Position numbers and translations under genes: made by a program
The notes under the pieces: generated by a model
What the model saw: the letters and a program-made list of their open reading frames with translations, nothing else
Database searches by the model: none
What the model was told of the DNA's origin: nothing
Shown here: positions 54,904-64,000 of the stretch, in pieces
Position numbering within the stretch: position 1 is the first letter of the stretch
How the letters are laid out: each line of letters opens with the position of its first letter
Origin: RHLJ01 sp965222205
GTDB lineage: Bacteria; Bacteroidota; Rhodothermia; Balneolales; Balneolaceae
Direction: 5' to 3'
NCBI GenBank assembly: GCA_965222205.1
Contig: OZ244932.1
Span: forward strand, 2,542,001 to 2,606,000
DNA: 64,000 nt

Positions 54904-55173
54904 TTATTTAGCTTTTTTCATTGGATGCCCACGGAAAGTACGTGTTGGTGCAAATTCACCAAGCTTGTGCCCTACCATGTTTTCGGTAATGAAAACGGGG
55001 ATAAACTGCTTCCCGTTATGTACAGCAAGTGTCAAGCCGATGAAGTCAGGAGTTACCAATGAACTTCTGGACCAGGTTTTGATCACTTTTTTACTTCCGC
55101 TTTCGTTGGCCTCATCAATCTTCTTCTGAAGCTTGTGATATATATAAGGGCCTTTTTTTAATGAGCGTGGCAT
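54904..55173 (-). CDS. rpsS: 30S ribosomal protein S19
   Basis: An 89-residue S19 of the 30S head, bound together with S13. MPRSLKKGPYIYHKLQKKID, then TWSRSSLVTPDFIGLTLAVH, NGKQFIPVFITENMVGHKLG and EFAPTRTFRGHPMKKAK match the family end to end. Follows rplB after 11 bp. Confidence 0.98.
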   Translation of the reverse strand: MPRSLKKGPYIYHKLQKKIDEANESGSKKVIKTWSRSSLVTPDFIGLTLAVHNGKQFIPVFITENMVGHKLGEFAPTRTFRGHPMKKAK

Positions 55174-55184
55174 ACTTACTATTC

Positions 55185-56015
<831 letters not shown>

Positions 56016-56027
56016 TATTCTCTAATC

Positions 56028-56318
56028 TTAGACTTCGCTGAAGAAATCAATTTCGCCTTCTTTGATCGTTACGATCGCTTTCTTCCAGGTAGCAGTTCTA
56101 CCAGCCTGGAAACCACTTCGGGTATGACGCCCTTTTGGCTTAGAAGGCATAATTAATGTGTTTACTTTAGCAACTTTTACGCCCGGATACTGAGCTTCAA
56201 CCGCTCTTTTAATCTCAGGCTTACTTGCGCTTTTTACTACTTCGAAAGTGTATTTATTATCCACTTCCATCAGTCTGCTTAATTTTTCTGTGATTACAGG
56301 ACGAATTAATACGCTCAT
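56028..56318 (-). CDS. rplW: 50S ribosomal protein L23
   Basis: A 96-residue L23, the main docking site for trigger factor and SRP at the tunnel exit. Starts MSVLIRPVITEKLSRLMEVD; conserved KPEIKRAVEAQYPGVKVAKV and KPKGRHTRSGFQAGRTATWK. Overlaps the end of rplD by 4 bp (ATGA), so translation is coupled. Confidence 0.97.
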   Translation of the reverse strand: MSVLIRPVITEKLSRLMEVDNKYTFEVVKSASKPEIKRAVEAQYPGVKVAKVNTLIMPSKPKGRHTRSGFQAGRTATWKKAIVTIKEGEIDFFSEV

Positions 56319-56962
56319 GCTGCAACCTCCTCAGTTTTTTCAATGCTGTTTTCGAGAACAGAGATTGCACTCTCCTGAATCACGATAGCATCAGCATGTA
56401 GAATTTGGTATGTGTTTGGCTTGTTTGCTTCAACAACAGTCACTCCCGGAATATTTCTTGCAGAAACATATACATTCTTGTCAGTCTCAGGAGTAAGGAT
56501 CAATACTTTCTTACCGCTTAGTTCAAAAGCACTCAACATGTCAGCAACCTGGCTTGTTTTCGGTGCTTCGAATGTAAAGTCGTTAACTACCGTAATTGCC
56601 TTCGCTTCTGCTTTTACCGAAAGTGCTGATTTGCGAGCAAGCTGAACTACTTTTTTGTTCAACTTGAAACTGTAATCGCGGGGTTTTGGCCCAAATACGG
56701 TTCCACCTTTTCTTAAAAGAGGAGATTTTGCGCTACCACGACGAGCATTACCCGTTCCCTTTTGGCGATATAATTTCTTGGTACTACCTACAATTTCAGA
56801 CCGGCCTTTTGTACTGTGTGTACCCTGACGTTTGTTAGCCATGTGGCGACGAACATCTTCGTACATAACAGTTTCATTCGGCTCAATTGCGAATATAGTA
56901 TCACTCAATTCAGCTTTCTTGCTGCCTTTGCTTCCGTCTATTTTATAAATATCTAATTTCAT
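56315..56962 (-). CDS. rplD: 50S ribosomal protein L4
   Basis: A 215-residue L4 with its extended loop in the exit tunnel (THSTKGRSEIVGSTKKLYRQ, KGTGNARRGSAKSPLLRKGG, TVFGPKPRDYSFKLNKKV). In enterobacteria L4 also represses the S10 operon; no leader structure can be judged here because rpsJ follows tuf directly. 5 bp after rplC. Confidence 0.97.
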   Translation of the reverse strand: MKLDIYKIDGSKGSKKAELSDTIFAIEPNETVMYEDVRRHMANKRQGTHSTKGRSEIVGSTKKLYRQKGTGNARRGSAKSPLLRKGGTVFGPKPRDYSFKLNKKVVQLARKSALSVKAEAKAITVVNDFTFEAPKTSQVADMLSAFELSGKKVLILTPETDKNVYVSARNIPGVTVVEANKPNTYQILHADAIVIQESAISVLENSIEKTEEVAA

Positions 56963-56967
56963 GTCTC

Positions 56968-57606
56968 TTAAGCCTCAGCAGATTTGTTGAGAATTTCAAC
57001 GTAGCTTCCTTTTGGCCCCGGAATGCTTCCCGTAACTAGTACAAGACTTGACTCCGGAAGGATTTTAGCAATACTAAGATTCTTTACTTTTACGCGCTCA
57101 TTACCGTGTTGCCCAGCCATTTTCATGCCTTTGAATACACGAGAAGGATCAGAAGCTCCCCCAATTGAACCAGGGGCTCTAAGCCTGTTATGCTGACCAT
57201 GAGTTGCATCACCTACACCACTAAAATTGTGTCGCTTAATTACACCAGCGAATCCACGTCCTTTTGAGGCTCCGGCTACATCAACTATATCACCTACAGA
57301 AAATACATCTTCAATAGTAAGCTCGTCGCCTTCCACAAGACCCTCTGGGAGATAATCTCTGAATTCTTTGACAACAGCTTTACCGGATGTGCCTGCTTTT
57401 GCAAGGTGACCATTTACAGCCTTTGAAATATTTTTTTCTTTGCGCTCAAAACTAGAAACCTGAATAGCGTTGTAGCCGTCCTTCTCTTCTGTTTTGATTT
57501 GGGTGATAACAGCGGCTGGTACTTCAACAACGGTAACAGGTATACTGCGACCAATTTCGTCGAAGACGCTTGTCATCCCAATTTTTTTTCCAATCAATCC
57601 ACGCAT
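56968..57606 (-). CDS. rplC: 50S ribosomal protein L3
   Basis: A 212-residue L3 reaching the peptidyl-transferase centre. MRGLIGKKIGMTSVFDEIGR, KGRGFAGVIKRHNFSGVGDA, THGQHNRLRAPGSIGGASDP and KGMKMAGQHGNERVKVKNLS cover the family signature. 20 bp after rpsJ. Confidence 0.98.
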   Translation of the reverse strand: MRGLIGKKIGMTSVFDEIGRSIPVTVVEVPAAVITQIKTEEKDGYNAIQVSSFERKEKNISKAVNGHLAKAGTSGKAVVKEFRDYLPEGLVEGDELTIEDVFSVGDIVDVAGASKGRGFAGVIKRHNFSGVGDATHGQHNRLRAPGSIGGASDPSRVFKGMKMAGQHGNERVKVKNLSIAKILPESSLVLVTGSIPGPKGSYVEILNKSAEA

Positions 57607-57626
57607 TGTGTTCTTGATCCTTTCGT

Positions 57627-57938
57627 TTAAACTTTAATTTCTACATCAACGCCGGAAGGTAATTCCAGCTTCATTAACGCATCTACGGTTTGCGAACCGG
57701 TAGACAAAATATCAATCAGTCTTTTGTGAGCTCTGTATTCAAACTGCTCACGCGACTTCTTGTCAACAAACACTGATTTATTTACAGTGATAATGCTTTT
57801 ACGAGTTGGAAGTGGAATCGGTCCCGAAACCACAGCTCCCGTTGATTTAACCGTCTGAATAATCTTTTCAGCTGATTTGTCGATCAAATTATGATCGTAT
57901 GACTTTAATTTGATTCTGATTTTTTGTTGTGTTGCCAC
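57627..57938 (-). CDS. rpsJ: 30S ribosomal protein S10 / NusE
   Basis: A 103-residue S10, a 30S head protein that doubles as NusE in antitermination with NusB. KIRIKLKSYDHNLIDKSAEK, GPIPLPTRKSIITVNKSVFV and EQFEYRAHKRLIDILSTGSQ are conserved. Preceded directly by tuf (13 bp), so the S10 and str groups are fused. Confidence 0.98.
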   Translation of the reverse strand: MATQQKIRIKLKSYDHNLIDKSAEKIIQTVKSTGAVVSGPIPLPTRKSIITVNKSVFVDKKSREQFEYRAHKRLIDILSTGSQTVDALMKLELPSGVDVEIKV

Positions 57939-57951
57939 GGATCAGAACTCC

Positions 57952-59139
57952 TTAATCTAAGATTTTAGTTACAACACCGGCACCTACGGTACGGCCTCCT
58001 TCACGGATCGCAAATCGCAACCCTTCTTCCATCGCTACCGGCTGGATAAGCTCCACAGAAAGCTTCACATTATCTCCCGGCATGACCATCTCCACTCCAC
58101 TCGGAAGCTCACAAGCTCCGGTTACATCCGTCGTTCTGAAGTAGAACTGCGGGCGGTAGCCTTTGAAGAACGGCGTGTGTCGCCCACCTTCGTCTTTGCT
58201 CAGCACGTACACCTCACACTCAAACTTCTTGTGCGGGTTGATCGAGCCTGGCTTACACAGCACCATGCCTCGCTGCAATTGCTCCTTGTTGATTCCACGA
58301 AGCAGAATACCCGCGTTGTCACCCGCCTGGCCTTGGTCAAGCAATCTTCGGAACATCTCGATTCCGGTTACCACACTCTTTAACGGCTCTTCGATGATTC
58401 CTACAATCTCGATCTCATCATTGAGCTTAAGTACTCCACGCTCGATACGACCTGTAGCTACGGTTCCACGACCTGTGATAGAGAATACATCCTCTACCGG
58501 CATCAGGAACGGCTTGTCTACATCTCGCTCCGGAGTTGGAATCGTATCATCCACAGCTTTAATTAGCTCTACAATCTTTTCTTCCCACTGCGCTTCTCCG
58601 TTCAGGGCGCCAAGGGCTGATCCCTGGATCACAGGAATATCGTCTCCATCAAACTCATAGCTCGATAACAGCTCACGCACTTCAAGCTCTACCAGCTCCA
58701 GCAGTTCTTCGTCATCCACCAAGTCAACCTTGTTCATGAATACCACAATCTCAGGCACTCCTACCTGGCGGGCCAGCAGGATGTGCTCGCGCGTTTGAGG
58801 CATAGGACCGTCGGTGGCGGCTACTACTAAGATAGCTCCATCCATTTGCGCCGCACCTGTTACCATGTTCTTTACGTAATCGGCGTGACCCGGGCAGTCT
58901 ACGTGCGCGTAGTGACGAGCGTCGGACTCATACTCTACGTGCGCCGTGGCGATGGTAATCCCTCGCTCGCGCTCTTCCGGGGCGTTGTCAATCTGATCAA
59001 ACGCCTGTGCTACTCCACCGTAGGTCTTCGCCATTACGGTGGTAATCGCCGCTGTCAATGTTGTCTTTCCGTGATCTACGTGACCAATGGTTCCCACATT
59101 CACGTGGGGCTTGGTGCGTTGAAAGGTCTCTTTTGCCAT
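57952..59139 (-). CDS. tuf: elongation factor Tu
   Basis: A 395-residue GTPase delivering aminoacyl-tRNA. G motifs: GHVDHGKTT (G1), GITIATAHVEYES (switch I side), DCPGHADY (G3, catalytic His), NKVD (G4) and GSALGALNG (G5 region). Domains II and III follow with VFSITGRGTVATGRIERG and GRTVGAGVVTKILD. By eye the gene is clearly GC-richer than its neighbours (about 35 of 60 G+C in the line from 58141 against about 23 of 60 in the fusA line from 59941). This may reflect gene conversion with a second tuf copy, strong codon selection, or transfer. Confidence 0.98.
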   Translation of the reverse strand: MAKETFQRTKPHVNVGTIGHVDHGKTTLTAAITTVMAKTYGGVAQAFDQIDNAPEERERGITIATAHVEYESDARHYAHVDCPGHADYVKNMVTGAAQMDGAILVVAATDGPMPQTREHILLARQVGVPEIVVFMNKVDLVDDEELLELVELEVRELLSSYEFDGDDIPVIQGSALGALNGEAQWEEKIVELIKAVDDTIPTPERDVDKPFLMPVEDVFSITGRGTVATGRIERGVLKLNDEIEIVGIIEEPLKSVVTGIEMFRRLLDQGQAGDNAGILLRGINKEQLQRGMVLCKPGSINPHKKFECEVYVLSKDEGGRHTPFFKGYRPQFYFRTTDVTGACELPSGVEMVMPGDNVKLSVELIQPVAMEEGLRFAIREGGRTVGAGVVTKILD

Positions 59140-59167
59140 GATTAAATCAGTTTATTGGTTAAATTTC

Positions 59168-61309
59168 TTATGCTTGGCTTTCAATGATTTCCTGAGCAAT
59201 CTTGTCAGGAACCTGAGTATACTCTTCAAACTCCATCGAGTATACTGCTCTACCTTGTGTCGCTGAACGAAGATCAGTTGAATAACCGAACATTTCAGAC
59301 AAAGGCACATTAGCTTTTACTACAGATCCGTTCGGATCAGAATTCATACTTTGGATAATTCCACGACGGCTGTTCAAGTCACCGATTACATCACCCATAT
59401 AGTCTTCCGGAGTTGTTACTTCAACTTTCATTACTGGCTCAAGTAATACCGGCTTTGCTTTCCTGGCAGAGTTACGGAAGCCTTGTTTAGCTGCTAATTC
59501 AAAACTCAATTGATCGGAGTCAACATCGTGGTAAGAACCATCAAATAATCTTACTCCAATGTTTTGAACACCGTAGTTAGCCTGAATACCAGCTTCAAGA
59601 GCTGCCTTAAATCCTTTTTCTACAGAAGGAATAAATTCACGCGGGATGTTACCACCAACGATTTCGTTGATGAACATGAATCCTTCATCGCGATTGATTC
59701 GGTCTTCTTTCCCTTCGTAGTTGTCGAAGTACTCGATAGGAGCAATTTCAAACTGGATATCTGCGAATTTACCACGACCACCAGTCTGCTTTTTGTAAGT
59801 CTCACGGTGAGTAACATTCTTAGAAATAGTCTCACGATAAGATACCTGAGGAGCACCAACGTTAGCTTCTACTTTAAACTCTCGCTTCAGTCGGTCAACA
59901 ATAATCTCAAGGTGAAGCTCGCCCATACCTGCAATAGTAGTCTGACCAGTTTCCTCGTCAGTACTAACTTTGAAAGTAGGATCCTCTTCAGCTAGTTTTT
60001 GAAGACCGGTAGAAAGCTTGTCGCTATCAGCTTTTGTCTTAGGCTCAACAGCGAGTTTAATTACCGGTTCCGGGAATGTGATTTGCTCCAGAATAACAGG
60101 GCTATCTAAATCGCAGAAAGTATCACCAGTATAAACTTCTTTTACACCTACTACTGCAACGATATCTCCAGCCTGCGCAATGTCAACATCTTTCTTGTCA
60201 TTCGCGTGCATCTCAAGAAGGCGACCTACGCGCTCTTTCTTACCTGTTGAAGAGTTCAAAATGTAAGAACCTTTGTTAAGTGTACCAGAGTACACGCGGG
60301 TAAAGGTCAATTTACCAACATAAGGATCAGTCATAATTTTGAAAGCAAGCGCTGAAAACGGCCCATTAGGATCGGCTTCGCGGGTTACTTCTTCTTCTGT
60401 ATTCGGATCGATCCCTTTTACAGCCTGCACATCCAATGGAGAAGGCATGAAATCAAGAACACGGTCAAGCATAGCCTGAACGCCTTTGTTCTTGAGGGCA
60501 GTACCACACATTACCGGAGTAATATCTTTAGCGATTGTAGCCTTACGAATAGCAGCAATAATTTCTTCTGCTTCAATTTCCTCTTCCATCAAATACTTTT
60601 CCATCAACTCTTCGTCGTGGTCAGCAATAGCTTCAAGCATCTGAACTCTGTAGCCTTCAACATCTTCCTGCATGTCAGCCGGGATGTCTACTACATCATA
60701 TTTAGCGCCAAGGGATTCGTCATCCCAAACAATACCCTGCATGTTAATCAAATCAACAACACCCTTAAAGTTCTCTTCACTTCCAATAGGGATTTGAATA
60801 GGGATAGGATTAGCATTCAACTTATCATCAAGTTGACCTACTACATTATAAAAGTCTGCTCCGGTACGGTCCATTTTGTTAACAAACGCCATACAAGGAA
60901 CTTTGTACTTAGTAGCCTGCCGCCATACAGTCTCAGACTGTGGCTGAACAGCACCTACTGAACACAATACAAACACAGCACCATCAAGTACACGAAGCGA
61001 ACGTTCTACTTCAACAGTAAAATCAACGTGACCAGGAGTATCAATAATGTTGATACGGTGATCCTTCCAGATACAGTGAGTTGCAGCAGAAGTAATAGTA
61101 ATACCTCTTTCCTGCTCCTGCTCCATCCAGTCCATAGTAGCAGCTCCATCATGCACCTCACCAATTCTGTGACTTCTTCCTGTATAGAACAGGATACGCT
61201 CGGTCACAGTAGTTTTACCGGCATCGATGTGAGCCATAATCCCGATGTTACGCGTGCGGCGCATTTTATCGAGTACTTTAGGATCCATTGCTGTTTTTAC
61301 TTCAGACAT
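59168..61309 (-). CDS. fusA: elongation factor G
   Basis: A 713-residue translocase. GTPase motifs AHIDAGKTT, DTPGHVDF and NKMDR lie in domain I. Domain II has GTLNKGSYILNSSTGKKERV, domain IV shows YRETISKNVTHRETYKKQTG and GGRGKFADIQFEI, and domain V ends with GYSTDLRSATQGRAVYSMEF. It is full length for EF-G1; a separate EF-G2 or BipA is not in the window. Between rpsG and tuf, the classic str order. Confidence 0.98.
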   Translation of the reverse strand: MSEVKTAMDPKVLDKMRRTRNIGIMAHIDAGKTTVTERILFYTGRSHRIGEVHDGAATMDWMEQEQERGITITSAATHCIWKDHRINIIDTPGHVDFTVEVERSLRVLDGAVFVLCSVGAVQPQSETVWRQATKYKVPCMAFVNKMDRTGADFYNVVGQLDDKLNANPIPIQIPIGSEENFKGVVDLINMQGIVWDDESLGAKYDVVDIPADMQEDVEGYRVQMLEAIADHDEELMEKYLMEEEIEAEEIIAAIRKATIAKDITPVMCGTALKNKGVQAMLDRVLDFMPSPLDVQAVKGIDPNTEEEVTREADPNGPFSALAFKIMTDPYVGKLTFTRVYSGTLNKGSYILNSSTGKKERVGRLLEMHANDKKDVDIAQAGDIVAVVGVKEVYTGDTFCDLDSPVILEQITFPEPVIKLAVEPKTKADSDKLSTGLQKLAEEDPTFKVSTDEETGQTTIAGMGELHLEIIVDRLKREFKVEANVGAPQVSYRETISKNVTHRETYKKQTGGRGKFADIQFEIAPIEYFDNYEGKEDRINRDEGFMFINEIVGGNIPREFIPSVEKGFKAALEAGIQANYGVQNIGVRLFDGSYHDVDSDQLSFELAAKQGFRNSARKAKPVLLEPVMKVEVTTPEDYMGDVIGDLNSRRGIIQSMNSDPNGSVVKANVPLSEMFGYSTDLRSATQGRAVYSMEFEEYTQVPDKIAQEIIESQA

Positions 61310-61324
61310 GTTTGTGAATAGTTT

Positions 61325-61792
61325 TTAAAATCTAAAATGGGCAAATGCTTTGTTGGCTTCGGCCATACGATGCGTCTCATCTTTCTTACGAACTGCTCCA
61401 CCTTCATTTTTGGAAGCATCAATAAGCTCTCTTGAGAGACGTAGTGACATTGACTTATCATTTCTTGAGCGAGCAGCCTTAATCAACCACCTCATCCCAA
61501 GTGCAGTACCTCGCTCCTGACGAACTTCTACAGGCACCTGATAAGTAGCACCACCAACACGGCGTGATTTAACTTCAACTACCGGAGTTGAATTTTGCAG
61601 CGCAGAACGGAAAATCTCTAGTCCGGTCTCGCCAGTTCTTTCTTCAATAATTTCGAATGCCTGATAAACAATTTTACGGGCAACATTTTTTTTGCCATCT
61701 CTCATCAGGTTGTTCACGAAACGCGTGATCATTTTGTCCGCAAATATCGGATCTGGTTGTACGTCTCGTTTTTCAGCTTTTCTTCTACGCAT
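61325..61792 (-). CDS. rpsG: 30S ribosomal protein S7
   Basis: A 155-residue S7, primary binder of the 16S 3' domain and neighbour of the E site. MRRRKAEKRDVQPDPIFADK, then MTRFVNNLMRDGKKNVARKI and the hairpin region VEVKSRRVGGATYQVPVEVR are typical. Follows rpsL after 25 bp, precedes fusA by 15 bp. Confidence 0.98.
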   Translation of the reverse strand: MRRRKAEKRDVQPDPIFADKMITRFVNNLMRDGKKNVARKIVYQAFEIIEERTGETGLEIFRSALQNSTPVVEVKSRRVGGATYQVPVEVRQERGTALGMRWLIKAARSRNDKSMSLRLSRELIDASKNEGGAVRKKDETHRMAEANKAFAHFRF

Positions 61793-61817
61793 ACTCGATC
61801 AGTCTAAATCTTTATGG

Positions 61818-62192
61818 TTACCCTTTTGGTCGTTTAGTACCGTACAAGCTTCGGCTTTGAGTACGTCCATCAACACCGGCTGTATCAAGTGTACCACGGA
61901 TAATGTGGTAACGAACACCAGGTAAATCTTTTACTCTACCGCCACGAATCAACACAATACTGTGTTCCTGTAGGTTGTGACCTTCTCCAGGGATATAAGC
62001 TGTTACTTCAATCCCGTTTGTTAAACGAACACGAGCTACTTTACGAAGTGCTGAGTTCGGCTTCTTTGGTGTAGTTGTGTAAACACGGGTGCAAACACCA
62101 CGCTTCTGAGGACAACTTTGCATTGCCGGAGCAGTTGTTTTGCGTGTCTTACTTTTTCTACCTTTTCTAATAAGTTGTTGTATAGTTGGCAC
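61818..62192 (-). CDS. rpsL: 30S ribosomal protein S12
   Basis: A 124-residue S12 at the decoding centre, first gene of the cluster. TTTPKKPNSALRKVARVRLT and EHSIVLIRGGRVKDLPGVRY are intact, with lysines at the two streptomycin-determining positions, so the protein predicts a sensitive form. The aspartate after VK is the site methylthiolated in many bacteria. A TAnnTTTG promoter lies 42 bp upstream. Confidence 0.98.
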   Translation of the reverse strand: MPTIQQLIRKGRKSKTRKTTAPAMQSCPQKRGVCTRVYTTTPKKPNSALRKVARVRLTNGIEVTAYIPGEGHNLQEHSIVLIRGGRVKDLPGVRYHIIRGTLDTAGVDGRTQSRSLYGTKRPKG

Positions 62193-62233
62193 TGTTCAAA
62201 AAATTTGGTTATTGCCATCAAATCGAGAGCTTG

Positions 62234-62265
62234 CAAATATAGGGAAGTTTGAAATGCTTTTGCAA
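62234..62265 (-). promoter_or_regulatory. promoter of the str-S10-spc-alpha cluster
   Basis: Minus strand TTG (62265-62263), 21 nt, then TATATTTG (62241-62234), matching the Bacteroidetes TTG/TAnnTTTG consensus. It sits about 42-73 bp upstream of the rpsL start, the only sizeable gap ahead of the whole cluster. Confidence 0.78.
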
Positions 62266-62384
62266 AATATTTATCAATGAATATTTCTTTTATTTGATGA
62301 AAAGCTTCTTACCTCCCAATATGTACCCCAAACCTTAATTGTTTAGGGTAATTAATTATAAACCGATATATAACTTTATATCAA

Positions 62385-64000
62385 TTGAATATTACAACTT
62401 TACCCGGATTAAGCACTAAAAGACTCGAAGCACTCTCCAAAGAGGGCTTAGTTTCAGTTTCGGATTTTCTCAATTTCTTTCCTCGCCGATACCTGGATCG
62501 AAGTAATGTACAGCCCATTGCTCACTTAATGGGTTCGGGTGAGGAAATTACGGTATCAGGAAAGGTCACTTCCATTAATGAAGTTGGGTATGGTAAAAAG
62601 AAGAGACTTGAGGTAACTATCAAAGATGAAACAGGCTCTTTAAAGGGAGTTTGGTTTCGCGGTGCTTCCTATTTCAAACGAATATTTAAAAAAGGTGATG
62701 TAGTTGCTTTTTTTGGTGCAGCAAAACGATACGGAAAGAACAACACCATCGCTCATCCTGAAGTAGATAAAATAGCTAATGAAGAAGATCTGGATTCCTT
62801 CTCACGAATTATGCCGGTTTACCCCGGGAGCAAAGAGATAAGTAAAGCAAGAATTACGAGCAGTCTTTTTCAATCCTGGGTTAAGGTGATTTTAGAACAA
62901 ACCGAATTGCCGGAATTTATCCCTTCTTATTTATTAGAGGAACTCAACCTCCCTCAGAGAAAAGAAGCTTACCGAATGATTCATTTTCCTGAAAACCACG
63001 GCGAGCGAAAGAAAGCCTTGGAGCGATTTAAGTTTGAAGAACTCTTTCTATTCGAACTGAGCATGGAAAAAATCCATCACACTGTTGAAGAACGCAAAAC
63101 CGGTCACCTATTTTCTGAAGTTGGGACTTATACTGCGCGATATTTTAAAGAGCTTCTTCCCTTTGAGTTAACCAAAGGACAAAAGACTTCACTTGCTGAC
63201 ATTAAAAAAGATGTGCGCTCCGGCCGACAGATGAACCGACTTATCCAGGGAGATGTAGGCGCCGGAAAAACTATTGTTGCTCTCGGGGCAATCCTGATGG
63301 CTTTGGATAATGGGTTCCAGGCAGCTTTTGTAGCTCCGACTGAAATCCTTGCCGAGCAACATTTCCGAACGCTTTCTGAGCATCTCAAAGAATTAGACAT
63401 CAACATCCGCTTGTTAGTCGGCGGACAAAAAACTGCCCTGCGTCGGGATGTTCTAACAGATATCGAAGGCGGCTCTTGTCAGATCGTAGTTGGAACTCAC
63501 GCCGTGATTCAAAAAGAAATAAAATTTCATAAGCTTGGACTAGCTGTAATTGACGAGCAGCACCGCTTTGGCGTAAAACAGCGAGCCGAACTTCTAAATA
63601 AAGGAGAACATCCACACATCCTGGTGATGAGCGCCACCCCTATCCCCCGCTCGCTGGCCATGACGGTGTACGCTGATTTAGATATTTCCATCATCAAAGA
63701 ATTACCAGCCGGAAGAAAACCAATCCGAACTGCCATTCGCGGACAAAAGAAACGAGACGATGTGTTCAGCTTTGTGAAGCAGGAAGTGGAAGATGGTGGT
63801 CAGGTGTATGTGATTTATCCTTTAGTGGAAGAGTCTGAGGCACTGGATTTAAAGGATGCAACAGCGGGGTATGAAAAAATCAAATCCCAATTTCCAAATT
63901 TCAATGTGGGGCTTTTACATGGACGCATGAAATCAGATGAAAAAGATGAAGTGATGAAAGCCTTCATTAAAAACGACATTCAGATTCTGGTTTCTACAAC
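62385..64000 (+). CDS. recG: ATP-dependent DNA helicase RecG, 3' end outside window
   Basis: The open frame runs off the window after about 538 residues. The wedge (OB) domain follows LPGLSTKRLEALSKEGLVSV (about 5-24), with NFFPRRYLDRS and GEEITVSGKVTSINEVGYGK. Helicase motifs are GDVGAGKTIVA (Walker A, about 287), APTEILAEQH (Ia), DEQHRFG (Walker B) and SATPIPRS (III), then LLHGRMKSDEKDEVM of the second lobe. RecG rewinds and regresses stalled forks and processes R-loops. No ATG fits before the conserved region; the TTG at 62385 gives NITTLPGLS and is the best start, since an in-frame TAA lies at 62349. Divergent from rpsL across 192 bp. Confidence 0.94.
   Translation, partial: MNITTLPGLSTKRLEALSKEGLVSVSDFLNFFPRRYLDRSNVQPIAHLMGSGEEITVSGKVTSINEVGYGKKKRLEVTIKDETGSLKGVWFRGASYFKRIFKKGDVVAFFGAAKRYGKNNTIAHPEVDKIANEEDLDSFSRIMPVYPGSKEISKARITSSLFQSWVKVILEQTELPEFIPSYLLEELNLPQRKEAYRMIHFPENHGERKKALERFKFEELFLFELSMEKIHHTVEERKTGHLFSEVGTYTARYFKELLPFELTKGQKTSLADIKKDVRSGRQMNRLIQGDVGAGKTIVALGAILMALDNGFQAAFVAPTEILAEQHFRTLSEHLKELDINIRLLVGGQKTALRRDVLTDIEGGSCQIVVGTHAVIQKEIKFHKLGLAVIDEQHRFGVKQRAELLNKGEHPHILVMSATPIPRSLAMTVYADLDISIIKELPAGRKPIRTAIRGQKKRDDVFSFVKQEVEDGGQVYVIYPLVEESEALDLKDATAGYEKIKSQFPNFNVGLLHGRMKSDEKDEVMKAFIKNDIQILVST

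Noticed and set aside
58163..58660. 165-codon open frame antisense to tuf
   Set aside because: A shadow of the strongly biased tuf codons; serine/proline-rich with no homology that I recognise.

Overview
The window looks like chromosomal DNA of a Balneolales-type bacterium (Bacteroidota/Rhodothermota side, Gracilimonas- or Balneola-like). I infer this from four things seen in the sequence. Secreted proteins end in YPNPFNP-type type IX secretion sorting domains. The rRNA and str-operon promoters carry the Bacteroidetes-style TAnnTTTG -7 element. The Tgt enzyme lacks two of its zinc cysteines. Many starts are TTG or GTG with weak Shine-Dalgarno sequences. No species-level claim is made.

Layout. 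1-5182 (+): the end of a NEW3-like membrane protein, then an ABC-2 exporter made of one ATPase and two paralogous permeases. 5240-15216: a CoA-transferase/hydrolase, an unknown lipoprotein, a TolB-like lipoprotein, a secreted M4/M36-type metalloprotease with a type IX tail, and a large PD40-propeller/amidohydrolase protein. 15391-21994: a multi-PAS HisKA_2 kinase, the ABC-F protein EttA, about 700 bp of stacked dispersed repeats, a membrane adenylate cyclase and a TIGR01777 epimerase. 22216-25011: two AT-rich orphan genes, each followed by a folded attC-like site. The start of each segment is the reverse complement of the 5' end of its own attC, which is the signature of integron gene cassettes; no integrase is visible, so this resembles a CALIN. 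25053-29587 (-): a close-packed block of cdsA, DUF2007, a CPBP protease, two small membrane proteins, a thioesterase and accA. 29648-37435: surface-glycan genes (Dpm1-like GT2, WcaJ-like sugar-phosphate transferase, a GT2 fused to a degenerate sugar transferase), tgt, and a PorZ-like propeller protein.

The right half is translation machinery. A complete rRNA operon (16S, tRNA-Ile, tRNA-Ala, 23S, 5S) lies on the minus strand at 43019-37606, with its own promoter, terminator and processing stems. Immediately upstream on the same strand is one unbroken cluster rpsL-rpsG-fusA-tuf-S10-spc-alpha (62192 to 43312), which ends in a strong terminator. It lacks rpmD between rpsE and rplO. Divergent from rpsL, recG begins and runs off the window.

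The most unusual items are the two-cassette array, a compound-hairpin repeat family whose copy at 19800-19978 supplies the last codons and stop of the cyclase gene, and the GT2/sugar-transferase fusion with an eroded catalytic motif.
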